A stretch of 64,000 nt of DNA from Sphingobacterium lactis (GTDB lineage Bacteria > Bacteroidota > Bacteroidia > Sphingobacteriales > Sphingobacteriaceae), in contig NZ_CP049246.1 of the NCBI RefSeq assembly GCF_011046555.1, positions 2,418,001 to 2,482,000 of the forward strand, read 5' to 3'. The notes under the pieces are model-generated. The model saw only the letters and a list, made by a program, of their open reading frames with translations. It was not told the DNA's origin and made no database searches. Made by a program: the position numbers and the translations under genes. Shown here piece after piece: positions 44,757 through 54,516 of the stretch; the stretch's first letter is position 1; each line of letters opens with the position of its first letter.

Positions 44757-47700
44757 ATGAAGTATAGTACTTTCTTAAGGAGGGAGCTGCTGCTCGGGGG
44801 CATGTGCATATTGCCTATGGTCAGTTTGTTTGTCCCAATGGAAATACAGGCTTCGAATAAGTTTCCTTCAGCTTATTCCAATACGTATACCTTGGTCAAT
44901 GTGACTGGTAAGGTCTTGGATGAGAATGGTAAACCTATTCCTGGTGCAACTGTTATGATTAAAGGCACCAAAACCGGTGTCAAAACCGATAATCAAGGGG
45001 AATTCAGGATCAACGTTCCGCCGGAACAAAGTGTCTTGGTGATCACGTATGTAGGTTATGAAGCGCAGGAAGTTGATGTTCGTGGCAGGCAAAATATTTC
45101 GATTACCATGAAACCAGGAGCAGCGATTGAAGAAGTCGTCGTTTCGGTTGGTTATGGAACTCGGAAAAGTTCTGAGGTTGTGGGATCCATTGCTTCCATT
45201 AAAGGGGAAGAACTGATGGATATTCCTGCACCCAATTTAGCAGGCGCAATGCGGAATCGGATTGCAGGAGTTGGCGTTAGTCAAGTTTCAGGTCGCCCTG
45301 GTTCAGGAATTTCTTTAAATATCCGTAATTCCGCCACTTCTTCCACTGCAAGTGGGGTTGGTGTAACTGCAGAACCGCTGTATATCGTGGACGGTATAAT
45401 CGTTGACAAAGAAGCTTTTGATAACATTGACGCATCCATGGTTGAAGATATTTCCTTTTTGAAGGACGCTGCTGCTGCCATTTATGGTGCTTCAGGTGCA
45501 AAAGGGGTGGTACTGGTAACCACCAAACGTGGAAAGGCAGGTAAACCTAGTATTACGTATAATGGATATGTCGGAACTTCGGATGCCGCTCAGCGTCCAG
45601 AAATGCTGACTGCATACCAACATGCCGTTTTAATGAATGAAACAAATTCCATTAACAATACAGCATCTTCCAGTTTTTTCAGTCCCGAAGATTTAGCCCT
45701 TATCCAAGGTTTAAATTATAAAAGTTGGTTTGATGAAATGTGGCAAGCTTCCTTAACACAGAGACATAACTTGAGCATTTCGGGAGGGTCTGAAAAAATA
45801 ACCTTTTTTGCTGGCGGAAGTTACCAGAATGAAAATGCCAATTATGCAGGGATGAAGTTTGATAAATATTCATTTCGGTCGGGTTTGACAGCTGATTTTG
45901 GGAAAGGATTACGTGCCGATGTAAATTTCAATGTAGACCACAATATTCGATTGGCACAGCATAACCTGACAGAGAATGATGCCACTTATTTTGAATCAAT
46001 AATTTCGATCCCTCAATGGGTTCCCATGAAAATAGACGACATGTATGTCAACTACAATGGTAAGAACCCAATGGCAACGGTTGAATCAGGTTACTATAAC
46101 AACAGAAAATCGAAAGCCTATCGAATTAATGCAAGTTTGACCTACACACCTGAATTTATCAAAGGTATAACTGCGCGTTTCCAGATTTCGCAGGGGAGTG
46201 GTTCCACCAACAGCAGGACCTACAATCCGCCATACAACTTGTATAATTTTGAACGTACGGGTAATAATAATGAATTGTTTACCAATGTGTTGAATCCCGA
46301 AACGCCGAGTTTTGGTTATCCAACTGTTCAAAATTCGCGATTAACGCCTGGTCTTGGGGAGGATAACAGTTACCAAGGATTCCTGACGCTCCAATACGCA
46401 AATACTTTTGGCAAGCATGGCATAAGCGCTTTGGCGGGCGGGGAGCAGTCAGAACGCAATTCCGATATGCTATCTGTTTATTGGAACAACCAATTGATTC
46501 CTGGAGGGGAAGATTGGTGGGCCTTTGATTCCAATACCCTAACACGCAATAATATCAATCGATTTGAGAGTGCCAAAAGATCCTTTTTCGGTCGGTTTAG
46601 CTACGATTTTGATAAAAAATACTTTATAGAGGGGGTGGCACGTTGGGATGCATCTTCAAATTTCGCGACAGGAAATCGATGGGGATTTTCGCCAAGTATA
46701 GGTGCAAGTTGGATTGCCAGCAGAGAGAATTTTTTCGAAAGTTTATCTTCTTACATCACTTTCCTGAAATTCAAGGTTAATTGGGGTATCACCGGGGATG
46801 ATCGTGTAGACCAACGCCTATGGCAAGAAAGGTACCTGATCGATACCAGTAACGGTTACCTCTATGGAAATTCAAACGGGAATGCCTTAAACCCGGGGCG
46901 TACTCCTAATATTGGGATTACTTGGGAAAAAAAGCGCACCATCAACTTTGGGGTGGAAATGACCTTGTTTAATACGTTAGATATTAATGCTGAGTTCTTC
47001 CAAAATAGAGGCTATGATGTATTTGATATGGGAGGAAATGATATTCTTCCATTATATGCAGGATATCTGGCGCCGATAATCAACTACCAAGAACGCTTCA
47101 ATTGGGGCTCTGAATTTACGGTGGGTTACCGTACGAAATTCGGCCAAGATGTGAATTTTAATGCCAGTGTAAACTTTGGTTATGGAAATTCCTTAATATC
47201 CAGAGCATTGTACGCACCAGGTAAGATTTTGGAATTGAACATTGAGGATAACTTAACTACGGCTTTCGGTACTGACCCGCGTAAATATAACAGTGGTAAC
47301 TTCGGATTGATCTCTAATGGAATGTTCCGCACCCAAGAAGAGGTTGATGCATTCATGGCACAACACCCGAATTACAGAACATATAATGCTATCCCACAAC
47401 CCGGATGGCTCAGTTATGAAGACACCAACGGTGACGGCGTGATTAACGACTGGGACAAAACCACTATGTATGAAAATAACAATCCGTTTATTTCTACTGG
47501 TATCAATTTAGGTGTTGGCTATAAAGCCTTTAATCTCTCGACAAATATCTTTGCGCAATTCGGTGGACGTGTATTTTATGATTCCAGAGCACGCATTGCA
47601 CCTTCCATGACCAGGAATATCCTTTCCATTTGGGAAGATCGATGGACACCTGCCAATACAAACGGGTGGCTACCACGTTTTGACGATCCATCATTAACCA

Positions 47701-47942
47701 GAAACTCAACATTCTGGGCAGTGGATGGAACGACCATTCGTGTGAATAATTTAACCTTAAGTTACCGCTTGCCTTCCTCCATAGCGAATCGTGTTGGATT
47801 GGCAAATGCGAGGATCCTGGCTACAGGAAATAACTTATGGACGTTGGTTAATCCGCTGAAGTATAAGGATCCCTATACCTCAAGTGCATACGATTATCCG
47901 ATTTTACGGACGATTTCAGTTGGTTTAAGCTTGAATCTGTAA
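44757..47942 (+). CDS. SusC-like TonB-linked outer membrane protein
   Basis: 1061 residues: signal peptide (about 1-33), CarboxypepD-reg-like domain (about 48-125: VTGKVLDENGKPIPGATV), a TonB-box-like hinge (EEVVVSVGYG), plug (NLAGAMRNRIAGV; PLYIVDGIIVD; ISFLKDAAAAIYGASGAKGV) and a long barrel ending in SVGLSLNL. The SusC family imports oligosaccharides captured by the SusD partner, which follows 10 bp later. ATG at 44757 is chosen over a TTG four codons upstream. The substrate is inferred from neighbouring enzymes to be a pectin fragment. Confidence 0.95.
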   Translation: MKYSTFLRRELLLGGMCILPMVSLFVPMEIQASNKFPSAYSNTYTLVNVTGKVLDENGKPIPGATVMIKGTKTGVKTDNQGEFRINVPPEQSVLVITYVGYEAQEVDVRGRQNISITMKPGAAIEEVVVSVGYGTRKSSEVVGSIASIKGEELMDIPAPNLAGAMRNRIAGVGVSQVSGRPGSGISLNIRNSATSSTASGVGVTAEPLYIVDGIIVDKEAFDNIDASMVEDISFLKDAAAAIYGASGAKGVVLVTTKRGKAGKPSITYNGYVGTSDAAQRPEMLTAYQHAVLMNETNSINNTASSSFFSPEDLALIQGLNYKSWFDEMWQASLTQRHNLSISGGSEKITFFAGGSYQNENANYAGMKFDKYSFRSGLTADFGKGLRADVNFNVDHNIRLAQHNLTENDATYFESIISIPQWVPMKIDDMYVNYNGKNPMATVESGYYNNRKSKAYRINASLTYTPEFIKGITARFQISQGSGSTNSRTYNPPYNLYNFERTGNNNELFTNVLNPETPSFGYPTVQNSRLTPGLGEDNSYQGFLTLQYANTFGKHGISALAGGEQSERNSDMLSVYWNNQLIPGGEDWWAFDSNTLTRNNINRFESAKRSFFGRFSYDFDKKYFIEGVARWDASSNFATGNRWGFSPSIGASWIASRENFFESLSSYITFLKFKVNWGITGDDRVDQRLWQERYLIDTSNGYLYGNSNGNALNPGRTPNIGITWEKKRTINFGVEMTLFNTLDINAEFFQNRGYDVFDMGGNDILPLYAGYLAPIINYQERFNWGSEFTVGYRTKFGQDVNFNASVNFGYGNSLISRALYAPGKILELNIEDNLTTAFGTDPRKYNSGNFGLISNGMFRTQEEVDAFMAQHPNYRTYNAIPQPGWLSYEDTNGDGVINDWDKTTMYENNNPFISTGINLGVGYKAFNLSTNIFAQFGGRVFYDSRARIAPSMTRNILSIWEDRWTPANTNGWLPRFDDPSLTRNSTFWAVDGTTIRVNNLTLSYRLPSSIANRVGLANARILATGNNLWTLVNPLKYKDPYTSSAYDYPILRTISVGLSLNL

Positions 47943-47952
47943 ATCTTGTACA

Positions 47953-49833
47953 ATGAAAAGAATGTTTAGTTTTAGTTCTATTAGAACATTAGTTTGTGTG
48001 GTAGCTGTCACTTTTGCTTCCTCTTGTAATCAGGATGATTTCTTTGAACTTCCTGACAGAGGGGGCATCGACGCTGCCATCTGGGACTCCGAAGGGTCAG
48101 TCCAACTTCATTTAAATCGCGTTTATGATGTGGTCATTCCGCAGTTCTTATATCAACTTATTCCAGATCGTGGGGGAGTACATTTGGCTAGTGATGAGAG
48201 TTTCTATCCCCATACCGACCAATGGGCACGCGGGGCATTGGGTATAGACTATAGTGTCGTCCTTGGAAATAATGATGTCCGCTATGTGGGAAATAAATAC
48301 GATTGGTCTGCAGGCTCAAACCGATATTATGAAATTTCCCGCTGTAATGCGGCAATTCAGAATATTCCAGAAGGGGCACTTTCTGATCAATCAAAAAATC
48401 ACTTCCTTGGGCAATATCATTTCTTGCGAGCAATGGTGTATTTTGAATTAGCTAAAGTATACGGTGGTGTACCATTGATTTTGGAGCCGATTGATCCACA
48501 GAACAATACGGTAAGTGGTCGAAACTCAGCTAAAGAAGTATTCGATGCTGTCCTGGCAGATCTCGATAAATCCATTGCATACTTGAAAGATGCCACTTGG
48601 AAGGATGATGATGGTCGTGGAAAGATCAACCAAATGATCGCGACCAGTTTCAAAGCAAAAGTATTGATGTATTGGGCTAGCCCACAGTTTAATCCTGTAA
48701 ATGACGCCAAGCATCCCTATGATGCATCTCGTTGGCAAACAGCTTTAGAAGCCAACAAGGCAGCGTATGAAATGGGGCTGGCAAATGGCTATAAATTATT
48801 GCCTAACTATGCGGATATTTTCCGGACGGAGGGAACGATGAATACGGAAGCTATTCTTGTTCGTACCTATACCAACAGTATTGAACGAAGGGGCCATGAT
48901 GGTGAATCCAGAAGCCGCCCACAATCCGAAGGCGGATCTGCTTATCAAGGTTATGTCGCGACAACCCGTTTATTGGATGCATATCCGATGAAGGACGGTA
49001 ACCCGATTGGAAAGGGTGCATATACGTATGACGAAGTATTGTTCTGGAAAAATAGAGATCCACGATTTGAGGCAACAATTGCCTACAATGGTAGTTCCTG
49101 GCCTTTAAGTGGTAATGATGACCGCAGGCAATGGACCTACTCAGGTGCTGTCAATGAAGGATCGGTCCGGGGGGTTATGTGCAAGCGTTTTACAATGCCA
49201 AATATCAGCAGCGGCAATGTTCGTTATCAGGATAATATTGGAGGAAATGGCATGGACTGGATTGAGATGCGATTTGCCGAGGTAATGCTTAACTATGCCG
49301 AATGTGCGAATGAAACGGGTAATCTTGCCTTGGCCAAGGATTTGGTGCGTCAAATTCGCGAACGAGCTGGCATTGAACAAGGCTCAGGCGGAAACGACTA
49401 TGGCTTAGGCAATGTGGCAGGTAAGGAAGGCATGCGTGACCTCATCCTGAATGAGCGCATGATCGAGTTTGCGTTCGAGGGCAAACGGAATTCAGATCTT
49501 CGCAGAACCAGAAGGATGCATTTGTTAACGGGAAGCATGTCGACCATTCAGATTGCACTTGTTGATGGAAATAATACCAAAGCTGTTCTGGAAGCAACAG
49601 ATCCAGCAACAGGATTACGCTTTAGGGAATCATTGGATATTAATGACAAGGAAGTTTACTTAAAGTACTTCAAACCTTGGGCACAGGATTACGGATCAAC
49701 AAATTATGGCCCGTATGCGGTACCTGCATTCCATTATTTCTATACTTTCCACAATGATTTTGTAAACAAAGGAGCCAACATTGAACCGACGATTGGCTGG
49801 AGTGGGGGAACCTTCGATCCTTTGGATAATTAG
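47953..49833 (+). CDS. SusD/RagB-family surface glycan-binding lipoprotein
   Basis: 626 residues with lipobox FASSC (Cys25). Contains the tetratricopeptide-like SusD fold: an N-terminal RagB/SusD signature (YYEISRCNAAIQNIPEG; GQYHFLRAMVYFELAKVYGGVPLI, in part) and the C-terminal SusD domain with EVMLNYAECANETGN and ERMIEFAFEGKRNSDLRR. It forms the lid of the SusC barrel and binds glycan at the cell surface. Confidence 0.95.
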   Translation: MKRMFSFSSIRTLVCVVAVTFASSCNQDDFFELPDRGGIDAAIWDSEGSVQLHLNRVYDVVIPQFLYQLIPDRGGVHLASDESFYPHTDQWARGALGIDYSVVLGNNDVRYVGNKYDWSAGSNRYYEISRCNAAIQNIPEGALSDQSKNHFLGQYHFLRAMVYFELAKVYGGVPLILEPIDPQNNTVSGRNSAKEVFDAVLADLDKSIAYLKDATWKDDDGRGKINQMIATSFKAKVLMYWASPQFNPVNDAKHPYDASRWQTALEANKAAYEMGLANGYKLLPNYADIFRTEGTMNTEAILVRTYTNSIERRGHDGESRSRPQSEGGSAYQGYVATTRLLDAYPMKDGNPIGKGAYTYDEVLFWKNRDPRFEATIAYNGSSWPLSGNDDRRQWTYSGAVNEGSVRGVMCKRFTMPNISSGNVRYQDNIGGNGMDWIEMRFAEVMLNYAECANETGNLALAKDLVRQIRERAGIEQGSGGNDYGLGNVAGKEGMRDLILNERMIEFAFEGKRNSDLRRTRRMHLLTGSMSTIQIALVDGNNTKAVLEATDPATGLRFRESLDINDKEVYLKYFKPWAQDYGSTNYGPYAVPAFHYFYTFHNDFVNKGANIEPTIGWSGGTFDPLDN

Positions 49834-49862
49834 TCATTGATAAATATTAATGTATGACCATT

Positions 49863-50825
49863 ATGAAATACGCTTTAAAATTTCTCATATTCACCTTGGC
49901 CGGACTGACCATAGCGTCCTGTAAAAAAACCTCAGAGAACGTCTTTACGATGTATGATGATGTCCAAGTGCAATTCCATAACAATAGCCCCTTGAGTGCT
50001 ATAGATTACAAGTTGGTTAACGATGGCGATAGCGTGTATATCGATTATACAATAACCTCTTCGGAAGAAGAAATGTATTCCGTTGTTGTGGAACGTTTAG
50101 GGGTCGCCTCAACTACAGGTTTTGAACGAATTTCAACTCCTGTGGATAATGTGGATGAAAGGCATAGCTTTTCGAGGACGGTTAAATTAAAGATGCAGCG
50201 AGACGGAAAGAATACATTTCGTGTGTATGCCGTGAATGCTAAAGGGATTTATATGGGTGACGGCAACAAAAAGGTAACTATCGAAGTCGCACCTAGCCAC
50301 ACTGTATTGAGTAATCGTCGCATTTTTGCTCCAGATACCGTGCGTAAAGATGTACCTTCTTTCTTTTCCCTGATGGAAGGTGAGACTTTTACCTATGATC
50401 AGGGTAAAGCAAATGCTGCGAAAATTGATTTTGGTATTCGCCGTCGTCCCGACCCTAGAACAGGTCAGGCCAATCAATGGATATATGACTATTATTCCAT
50501 TTCTGCCAACCCCAACCCATACGATCCTTACGATATTAGTACTTGGGAAAAAAGACAGACGAAGTTTAGTAAGCCTGTAATTAATCAGACGAACAATTTC
50601 TTGTACTCTTGGGTATCGGGTAGCGTTATTGAGGAACAAGCAAAATCCAAGAATTTGGATGTTGTGTCCACTTCATTCAATACGTGGCAAGAGGGATTGG
50701 CACCCGGAAATGTTGTCTTCTTCCAAACGCCTGAAGGAAAATATGGGGTATTCTTAGTCACAGCTGTTACTGCTGACTTGCAAGGGAATCCTTTTGTCAA
50801 TGTTTCCGTTAAATATCAGAATTAA
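49863..50825 (+). CDS. SusE/SusF-position surface lipoprotein (DUF-type)
   Basis: 320 residues from the ATG at 49863 (an ATG three codons upstream is possible), lipobox GLTIASC (Cys20). Two beta-sandwich-like parts: a region (about 35-145) with Ig-type strands and a C-terminal domain (about 170-320) with repeated aromatic residues (IYDYYSISANPNPYDPYD). It occupies the place of SusE/F lipoproteins, which hold glycan on the outside; no family signature is certain. 20 bp after the susD stop. Confidence 0.72.
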   Translation: MKYALKFLIFTLAGLTIASCKKTSENVFTMYDDVQVQFHNNSPLSAIDYKLVNDGDSVYIDYTITSSEEEMYSVVVERLGVASTTGFERISTPVDNVDERHSFSRTVKLKMQRDGKNTFRVYAVNAKGIYMGDGNKKVTIEVAPSHTVLSNRRIFAPDTVRKDVPSFFSLMEGETFTYDQGKANAAKIDFGIRRRPDPRTGQANQWIYDYYSISANPNPYDPYDISTWEKRQTKFSKPVINQTNNFLYSWVSGSVIEEQAKSKNLDVVSTSFNTWQEGLAPGNVVFFQTPEGKYGVFLVTAVTADLQGNPFVNVSVKYQN

Positions 50826-50896
50826 AAAAGCTTGAAAAAAGTATAATTATTTAGTGAATCTTAATAGGTACAATACCTATTCAAAAAATTATCAAG

Positions 50897-52537
50897 ATGA
50901 GATTTTCAATAGTGTCAGCATTGATGTTAAGTTTTGCAGGAATGTCCATTTCTGCCGTTTATGCCCAATACCCTAAAATTCCGGAGGATGTGAAAAAGGC
51001 ATCTGATGCGATGATGGAAGAGGCCAGGAAACAATCCGATATAGCTTGGAGCAAAGCTTTACCAGTTATTGAGGCCTATGGAAAGAAAGGTAAACCTTTT
51101 ATTCCTTGGGCTGGAAGACCTACAGATCTTCCTCAGGCTGAAATACCAGCTTTTCCTGAAGCAGAGGGTGGCGGTAAATATACCTTCGGTGGTCGAGGAG
51201 GTAAAGTATATGTGGTGACCAGTTTGGCTGATAGCGGACCTGGAACATTAAGGGAAGCATGTGAGCAAGGTGGACCACGGATAATTGTTTTCAATGTAGC
51301 TGGTATTATTAAGTTAAAAACGCCATTGATTATCAGAGCGCCTTATATTACGATTGCCGGACAATCCGCACCTGGGGATGGGGTTTGTGTGGCAGGAGAG
51401 TCTGTCTGGATCAATACCCATGATGTGTTGATCCGGCACATGCGATTCCGAAGAGGAGAGACGTATGTTGGACGAAGGGATGATGCTATCGGTGGAAACC
51501 CAGTAGGGAATATTATGATCGATCATGTTTCCGCAAGTTGGGGTTTGGATGAGAATATGTCTATGTACAGACACATGTACAACGACAGTACAGGAAAACA
51601 AGAAGTTAAATTAGGTACGGTAAATATTACCATTCAGAACTCGATTTTTTCTGAAGCCCTAGATACATGGAATCATGCATTTGGAAGCACACTTGGTGGA
51701 GAAAATTGCACCTTTATGCGTAATTTATGGGCCAACAATGCCGCTAGAAATCCTTCAATCGGTTGGAATGGCATCTTTAATTTCTCCAATAATGTCATTT
51801 ATAATTGGGTGCACCGTGCCATCGATGGGGGAGATTATACTGCGCAATACAACATCATCAACAATTATTTTAAACCTGGGCCTGCAACCCCTAAGGATGC
51901 ACCTATAAGTTACAGAATTCTCAAACCGGAAGCCGGACGTTCAAAATTGCCGTATATGGTGTATGGACGTGCATATGTTGATGGGAATATCGTGGCTGGC
52001 AATGATGCCGTTACCAAGAACAATTGGGCTGGGGGTGTACAATTTTATAGCAAGGACGATGTACTTGCATCTGGAGAAGTCTATGAAGATTTTATGTTAA
52101 AATCTAGAGTTGATAAGCCCTTGCCATCGGCGGAAATGAAGATTATACCAGCGCAAGATGCTTATACTTACGTATTGGAACACGCTGGAGCTACCTTGCC
52201 AAAAAGAGATCCTGTAGATACACGTATTGTACGGGAAGTACGGGAAGGAAAACCAACGCCGCTAGAAAACGTAAAACTTCCGGAAAAGGATTTCGAACAC
52301 AGAAGGTTACCAAAGGATTCGTATAAGATCGGGATTATTACAGATATTTCTCAGGTTGGTGGTTATCCTACCTACGCTGGAACGCCTTATAAGGATGCCG
52401 ACAACGATGGCATACCTGATGATGTCGAGAAAAAAATGGGATTGAATCCAAATGATGCTTCCGACTCTGCAAAAATTACCGAATCGGGATACATGAATAT
52501 TGAACTTTATTTAAATGAATTAGCCGCAAATAAATAA
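50897..52537 (+). CDS. Pectate lyase-like polysaccharide lyase family 1 (first copy)
   Basis: 546 residues: signal peptide (about 1-23), Ala/Lys helical stretch, then a parallel beta-helix with the PL1 pattern AEGGGKYTFGGRGGKVYVVTSLADSGPGTLREAC (in part), RRDDAIGG and IDHVSASWGLDENMS. These lyases cleave alpha-1,4-polygalacturonate by beta-elimination with Ca. C-terminal DADNDGIPDDVE is a thrombospondin-type-3/EF-like Ca motif, with a preceding Pro/Lys linker. Its stop TAA overlaps the next gene's ATG (TAATG), which means translational coupling. Confidence 0.9.
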   Translation: MRFSIVSALMLSFAGMSISAVYAQYPKIPEDVKKASDAMMEEARKQSDIAWSKALPVIEAYGKKGKPFIPWAGRPTDLPQAEIPAFPEAEGGGKYTFGGRGGKVYVVTSLADSGPGTLREACEQGGPRIIVFNVAGIIKLKTPLIIRAPYITIAGQSAPGDGVCVAGESVWINTHDVLIRHMRFRRGETYVGRRDDAIGGNPVGNIMIDHVSASWGLDENMSMYRHMYNDSTGKQEVKLGTVNITIQNSIFSEALDTWNHAFGSTLGGENCTFMRNLWANNAARNPSIGWNGIFNFSNNVIYNWVHRAIDGGDYTAQYNIINNYFKPGPATPKDAPISYRILKPEAGRSKLPYMVYGRAYVDGNIVAGNDAVTKNNWAGGVQFYSKDDVLASGEVYEDFMLKSRVDKPLPSAEMKIIPAQDAYTYVLEHAGATLPKRDPVDTRIVREVREGKPTPLENVKLPEKDFEHRRLPKDSYKIGIITDISQVGGYPTYAGTPYKDADNDGIPDDVEKKMGLNPNDASDSAKITESGYMNIELYLNELAANK

Positions 52538-54162
52538 TGAAAAAAGATGTAAAACGATCACTTTTGGGGCTACTTATGGTAGGCTTGCCTGCGATGGTGA
52601 TTGCACAATACCCAGTGATTCCAGATTCATTGAAAGTAAAAACAGAACAGGCGGAAGCGGCAGAAAAACAGCGTGTTGCCCAGCAATGGGAGCTTGCTCA
52701 GGTGCAAATGAAAGCAGAAGGGAAACCTTTTATACCTTGGGCAGCTAAGCCATCTGATTTACCACAAGCTACGATTCCTGCATTTCCGGGAGCCGAAGGG
52801 GGTGGCGCATTTACTGCCGGAGGACGTGGTGGAAAAGTCTATGTTGTGAATAGCTTAGCGGATGCTGGACCTGGTACACTAAGGGAGGCCTGTGAGGCTG
52901 GTGGAGCACGCATCGTCGTGTTTAATGTGGCTGGAATTATTCGCTTGAAAACACCAATAGCAGTAAAAGCACCATATATAACCATTGCTGGGCAAACTGC
53001 CCCCGGGGATGGTGTATGTATCGCTGGTGAATCGTTCCTAATCGATACGCACGATGTGATCCTTCGGTATTTACGATTCAGAAGAGGAGAAGTTGATGTC
53101 ATGCGTAGGGATGATGCCGTTGGCGGGAATGCAGTCGGGAATATCATAATCGATCATATTTCTGCATCTTGGGGACTTGATGAAAACATGTCCATTTATA
53201 GGCATGTTTATGACCGAACTGGTGATAATTTAAAATTACCAACAGTGAATATTACCATCCAGAACTCGATTTTCTCGGAGTGCTTAGATGTGTATAATCA
53301 TGCCTTCGGAAGTACCATTGGTGGATTGAATAGCACGTTTATGCGAAATTTATGGGCTTCCAATATCAGCAGAAATCCGTCTGTGGGCATGTATGGAGAT
53401 TTTGGTTTTGTAAACAATGTCATCTGGAATTGGTGGAATAGGAGTATTGACGGTGGAGATGACCGATCGGAATATAATATCATTAACAATTACTTTAAGC
53501 CAGGACCAATAACACCTTTGGATCAACCTATTAGCTATCGTATTCTGAAGCCAGAATCCAGTCGTGAAAAAGGCAAAAAAGATGTTTTTGGCAAAGCTTA
53601 TGTCCATGGAAATGTTGTCGATGGGAATCCAAAGGTTTCCAAGGATAACTGGGATGGCGGAGTTCAGCCCGAAGGAAATACAAAATCTAAGGAACAATTA
53701 CTGCAGGAAATTAAATCGGATGAACCATTCAAGCTTTCGGCATTCGGAAAAATCATGAGCGCCCAACAATCCTATGATTACGTGATGGAAAACGTAGGGG
53801 CTACACTGCCGAAACGCGACGCTGTGGACGAAAGAATTGTTAAACAGGTAAAAACAGGTAAAGTTTTTTATACTGAACAAACGGATAAGACAATACCATC
53901 AAAATATGTGAAAAGAAGGCTGCCGGCCGACTCCTATAAATTAGGGATCATAACAGATGTGAATCAGGTCGGTGGATATCCAACGTATGAGGGAACGCCT
54001 TATATCGATTCTGATAACGATGGGATGCCAGATGACTATGAAAAGAAACAAGGTTTAAACCCAAAAGATGCATCAGATGCCTCAAAATTAGCCAAATCAG
54101 GATATAGTCATATTGAAGAATATCTGAATAGTATTGTACCGCTAGCATCGGTACGGCCTTAG
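52537..54162 (+). CDS. Pectate lyase-like polysaccharide lyase family 1 (second copy)
   Basis: 541 residues, similar to the upstream protein over the whole length: signal peptide, AEGGGAFTAGGRGGKVYVVNSLADAGPG (in part), RRDDAVGG, IDHISASWGLDENMS, and the C-terminal SDNDGMPDDYE Ca motif followed by GLNPKDASDASK. It is a tandem duplicate that has diverged in loops (EALDTW against ECLDVY), which suggests different bond or chain-length preferences. Last gene before the strong terminator. Confidence 0.9.
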   Translation: MKKDVKRSLLGLLMVGLPAMVIAQYPVIPDSLKVKTEQAEAAEKQRVAQQWELAQVQMKAEGKPFIPWAAKPSDLPQATIPAFPGAEGGGAFTAGGRGGKVYVVNSLADAGPGTLREACEAGGARIVVFNVAGIIRLKTPIAVKAPYITIAGQTAPGDGVCIAGESFLIDTHDVILRYLRFRRGEVDVMRRDDAVGGNAVGNIIIDHISASWGLDENMSIYRHVYDRTGDNLKLPTVNITIQNSIFSECLDVYNHAFGSTIGGLNSTFMRNLWASNISRNPSVGMYGDFGFVNNVIWNWWNRSIDGGDDRSEYNIINNYFKPGPITPLDQPISYRILKPESSREKGKKDVFGKAYVHGNVVDGNPKVSKDNWDGGVQPEGNTKSKEQLLQEIKSDEPFKLSAFGKIMSAQQSYDYVMENVGATLPKRDAVDERIVKQVKTGKVFYTEQTDKTIPSKYVKRRLPADSYKLGIITDVNQVGGYPTYEGTPYIDSDNDGMPDDYEKKQGLNPKDASDASKLAKSGYSHIEEYLNSIVPLASVRP

Positions 54163-54196
54163 GGTTTTTTTATGCTAATTTTTTATTTTTTAGGGT

Positions 54197-54227
54197 GGAG
54201 GTTGCCAAAGGCAACCTCCTTTTTTTT
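54197..54227 (+). terminator. Terminator closing the first half of the pectin locus
   Basis: GGAGGTTGCC and GGCAACCTCC with an AAA loop, then eight T. Very strong; it separates the lyase operon from the genes beyond the insertion sequence. Confidence 0.93.
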
Positions 54228-54310
54228 ACCCCAATACAGCATTTTCTGACTAAAATAATTAAAACACATATGTATAATCATTACCTAAATTTTTCAGCTC
54301 CTGTTGGGCG

Positions 54311-54432
54311 GACCTTGTCTGAGGTGCATGCGTGGTGCGTCCGGGATGCAAGCGTGGTGAGAGCGTGCCTATAGACACGCTCTCACCACGCTCTGACCAC
54401 GCTCTCACCACGCTCTCACCTCGGACAAGGTC
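54311..54432. repeat. Long palindromic element with an 11-bp tandem repeat (BIME/REP-like)
   Basis: GACCTTGTCTGAGGTG (54311-54326) and CACCTCGGACAAGGTC (54417-54432) pair with one mismatch as outer arms. Inside, AGCGTGGTGAGAGCGTG (54351-54367) and its exact complement (54376-54392) form a 17-bp stem with an 8-base loop containing CTATAG. Four copies of an 11-bp unit, CACGCTCTCAC or CACGCTCTGAC, follow from 54376 to 54419. It is GC-rich in AT-rich surroundings. Repeat units of this kind are common in this family's genomes to my recollection; I did not compare them. Confidence 0.8.
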
Positions 54433-54434
54433 AC

Positions 54435-54459
54435 TGTCTTGTCCTTATATAGCTATACA
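54435..54459. repeat. Left terminal inverted repeat of the insertion sequence
   Basis: TGTCTTGTCCTTATATAGCTATACA is the left end, preceded by CAC. Shown in two parts here: TGTCTTGTCCTT and ATATAGCTATACA. Confidence 0.85.
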
Positions 54460-54516
54460 AATTATTGGATTAATTCTGAATTGATTATACAGGCAAATTT
54501 GGTAATACTATATGTA

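Noticed and set aside
54311..54432. CRISPR-like array
   Set aside because: Units are only 11 bp, direct and contiguous without spacers, so it is a tandem repeat inside a palindrome.
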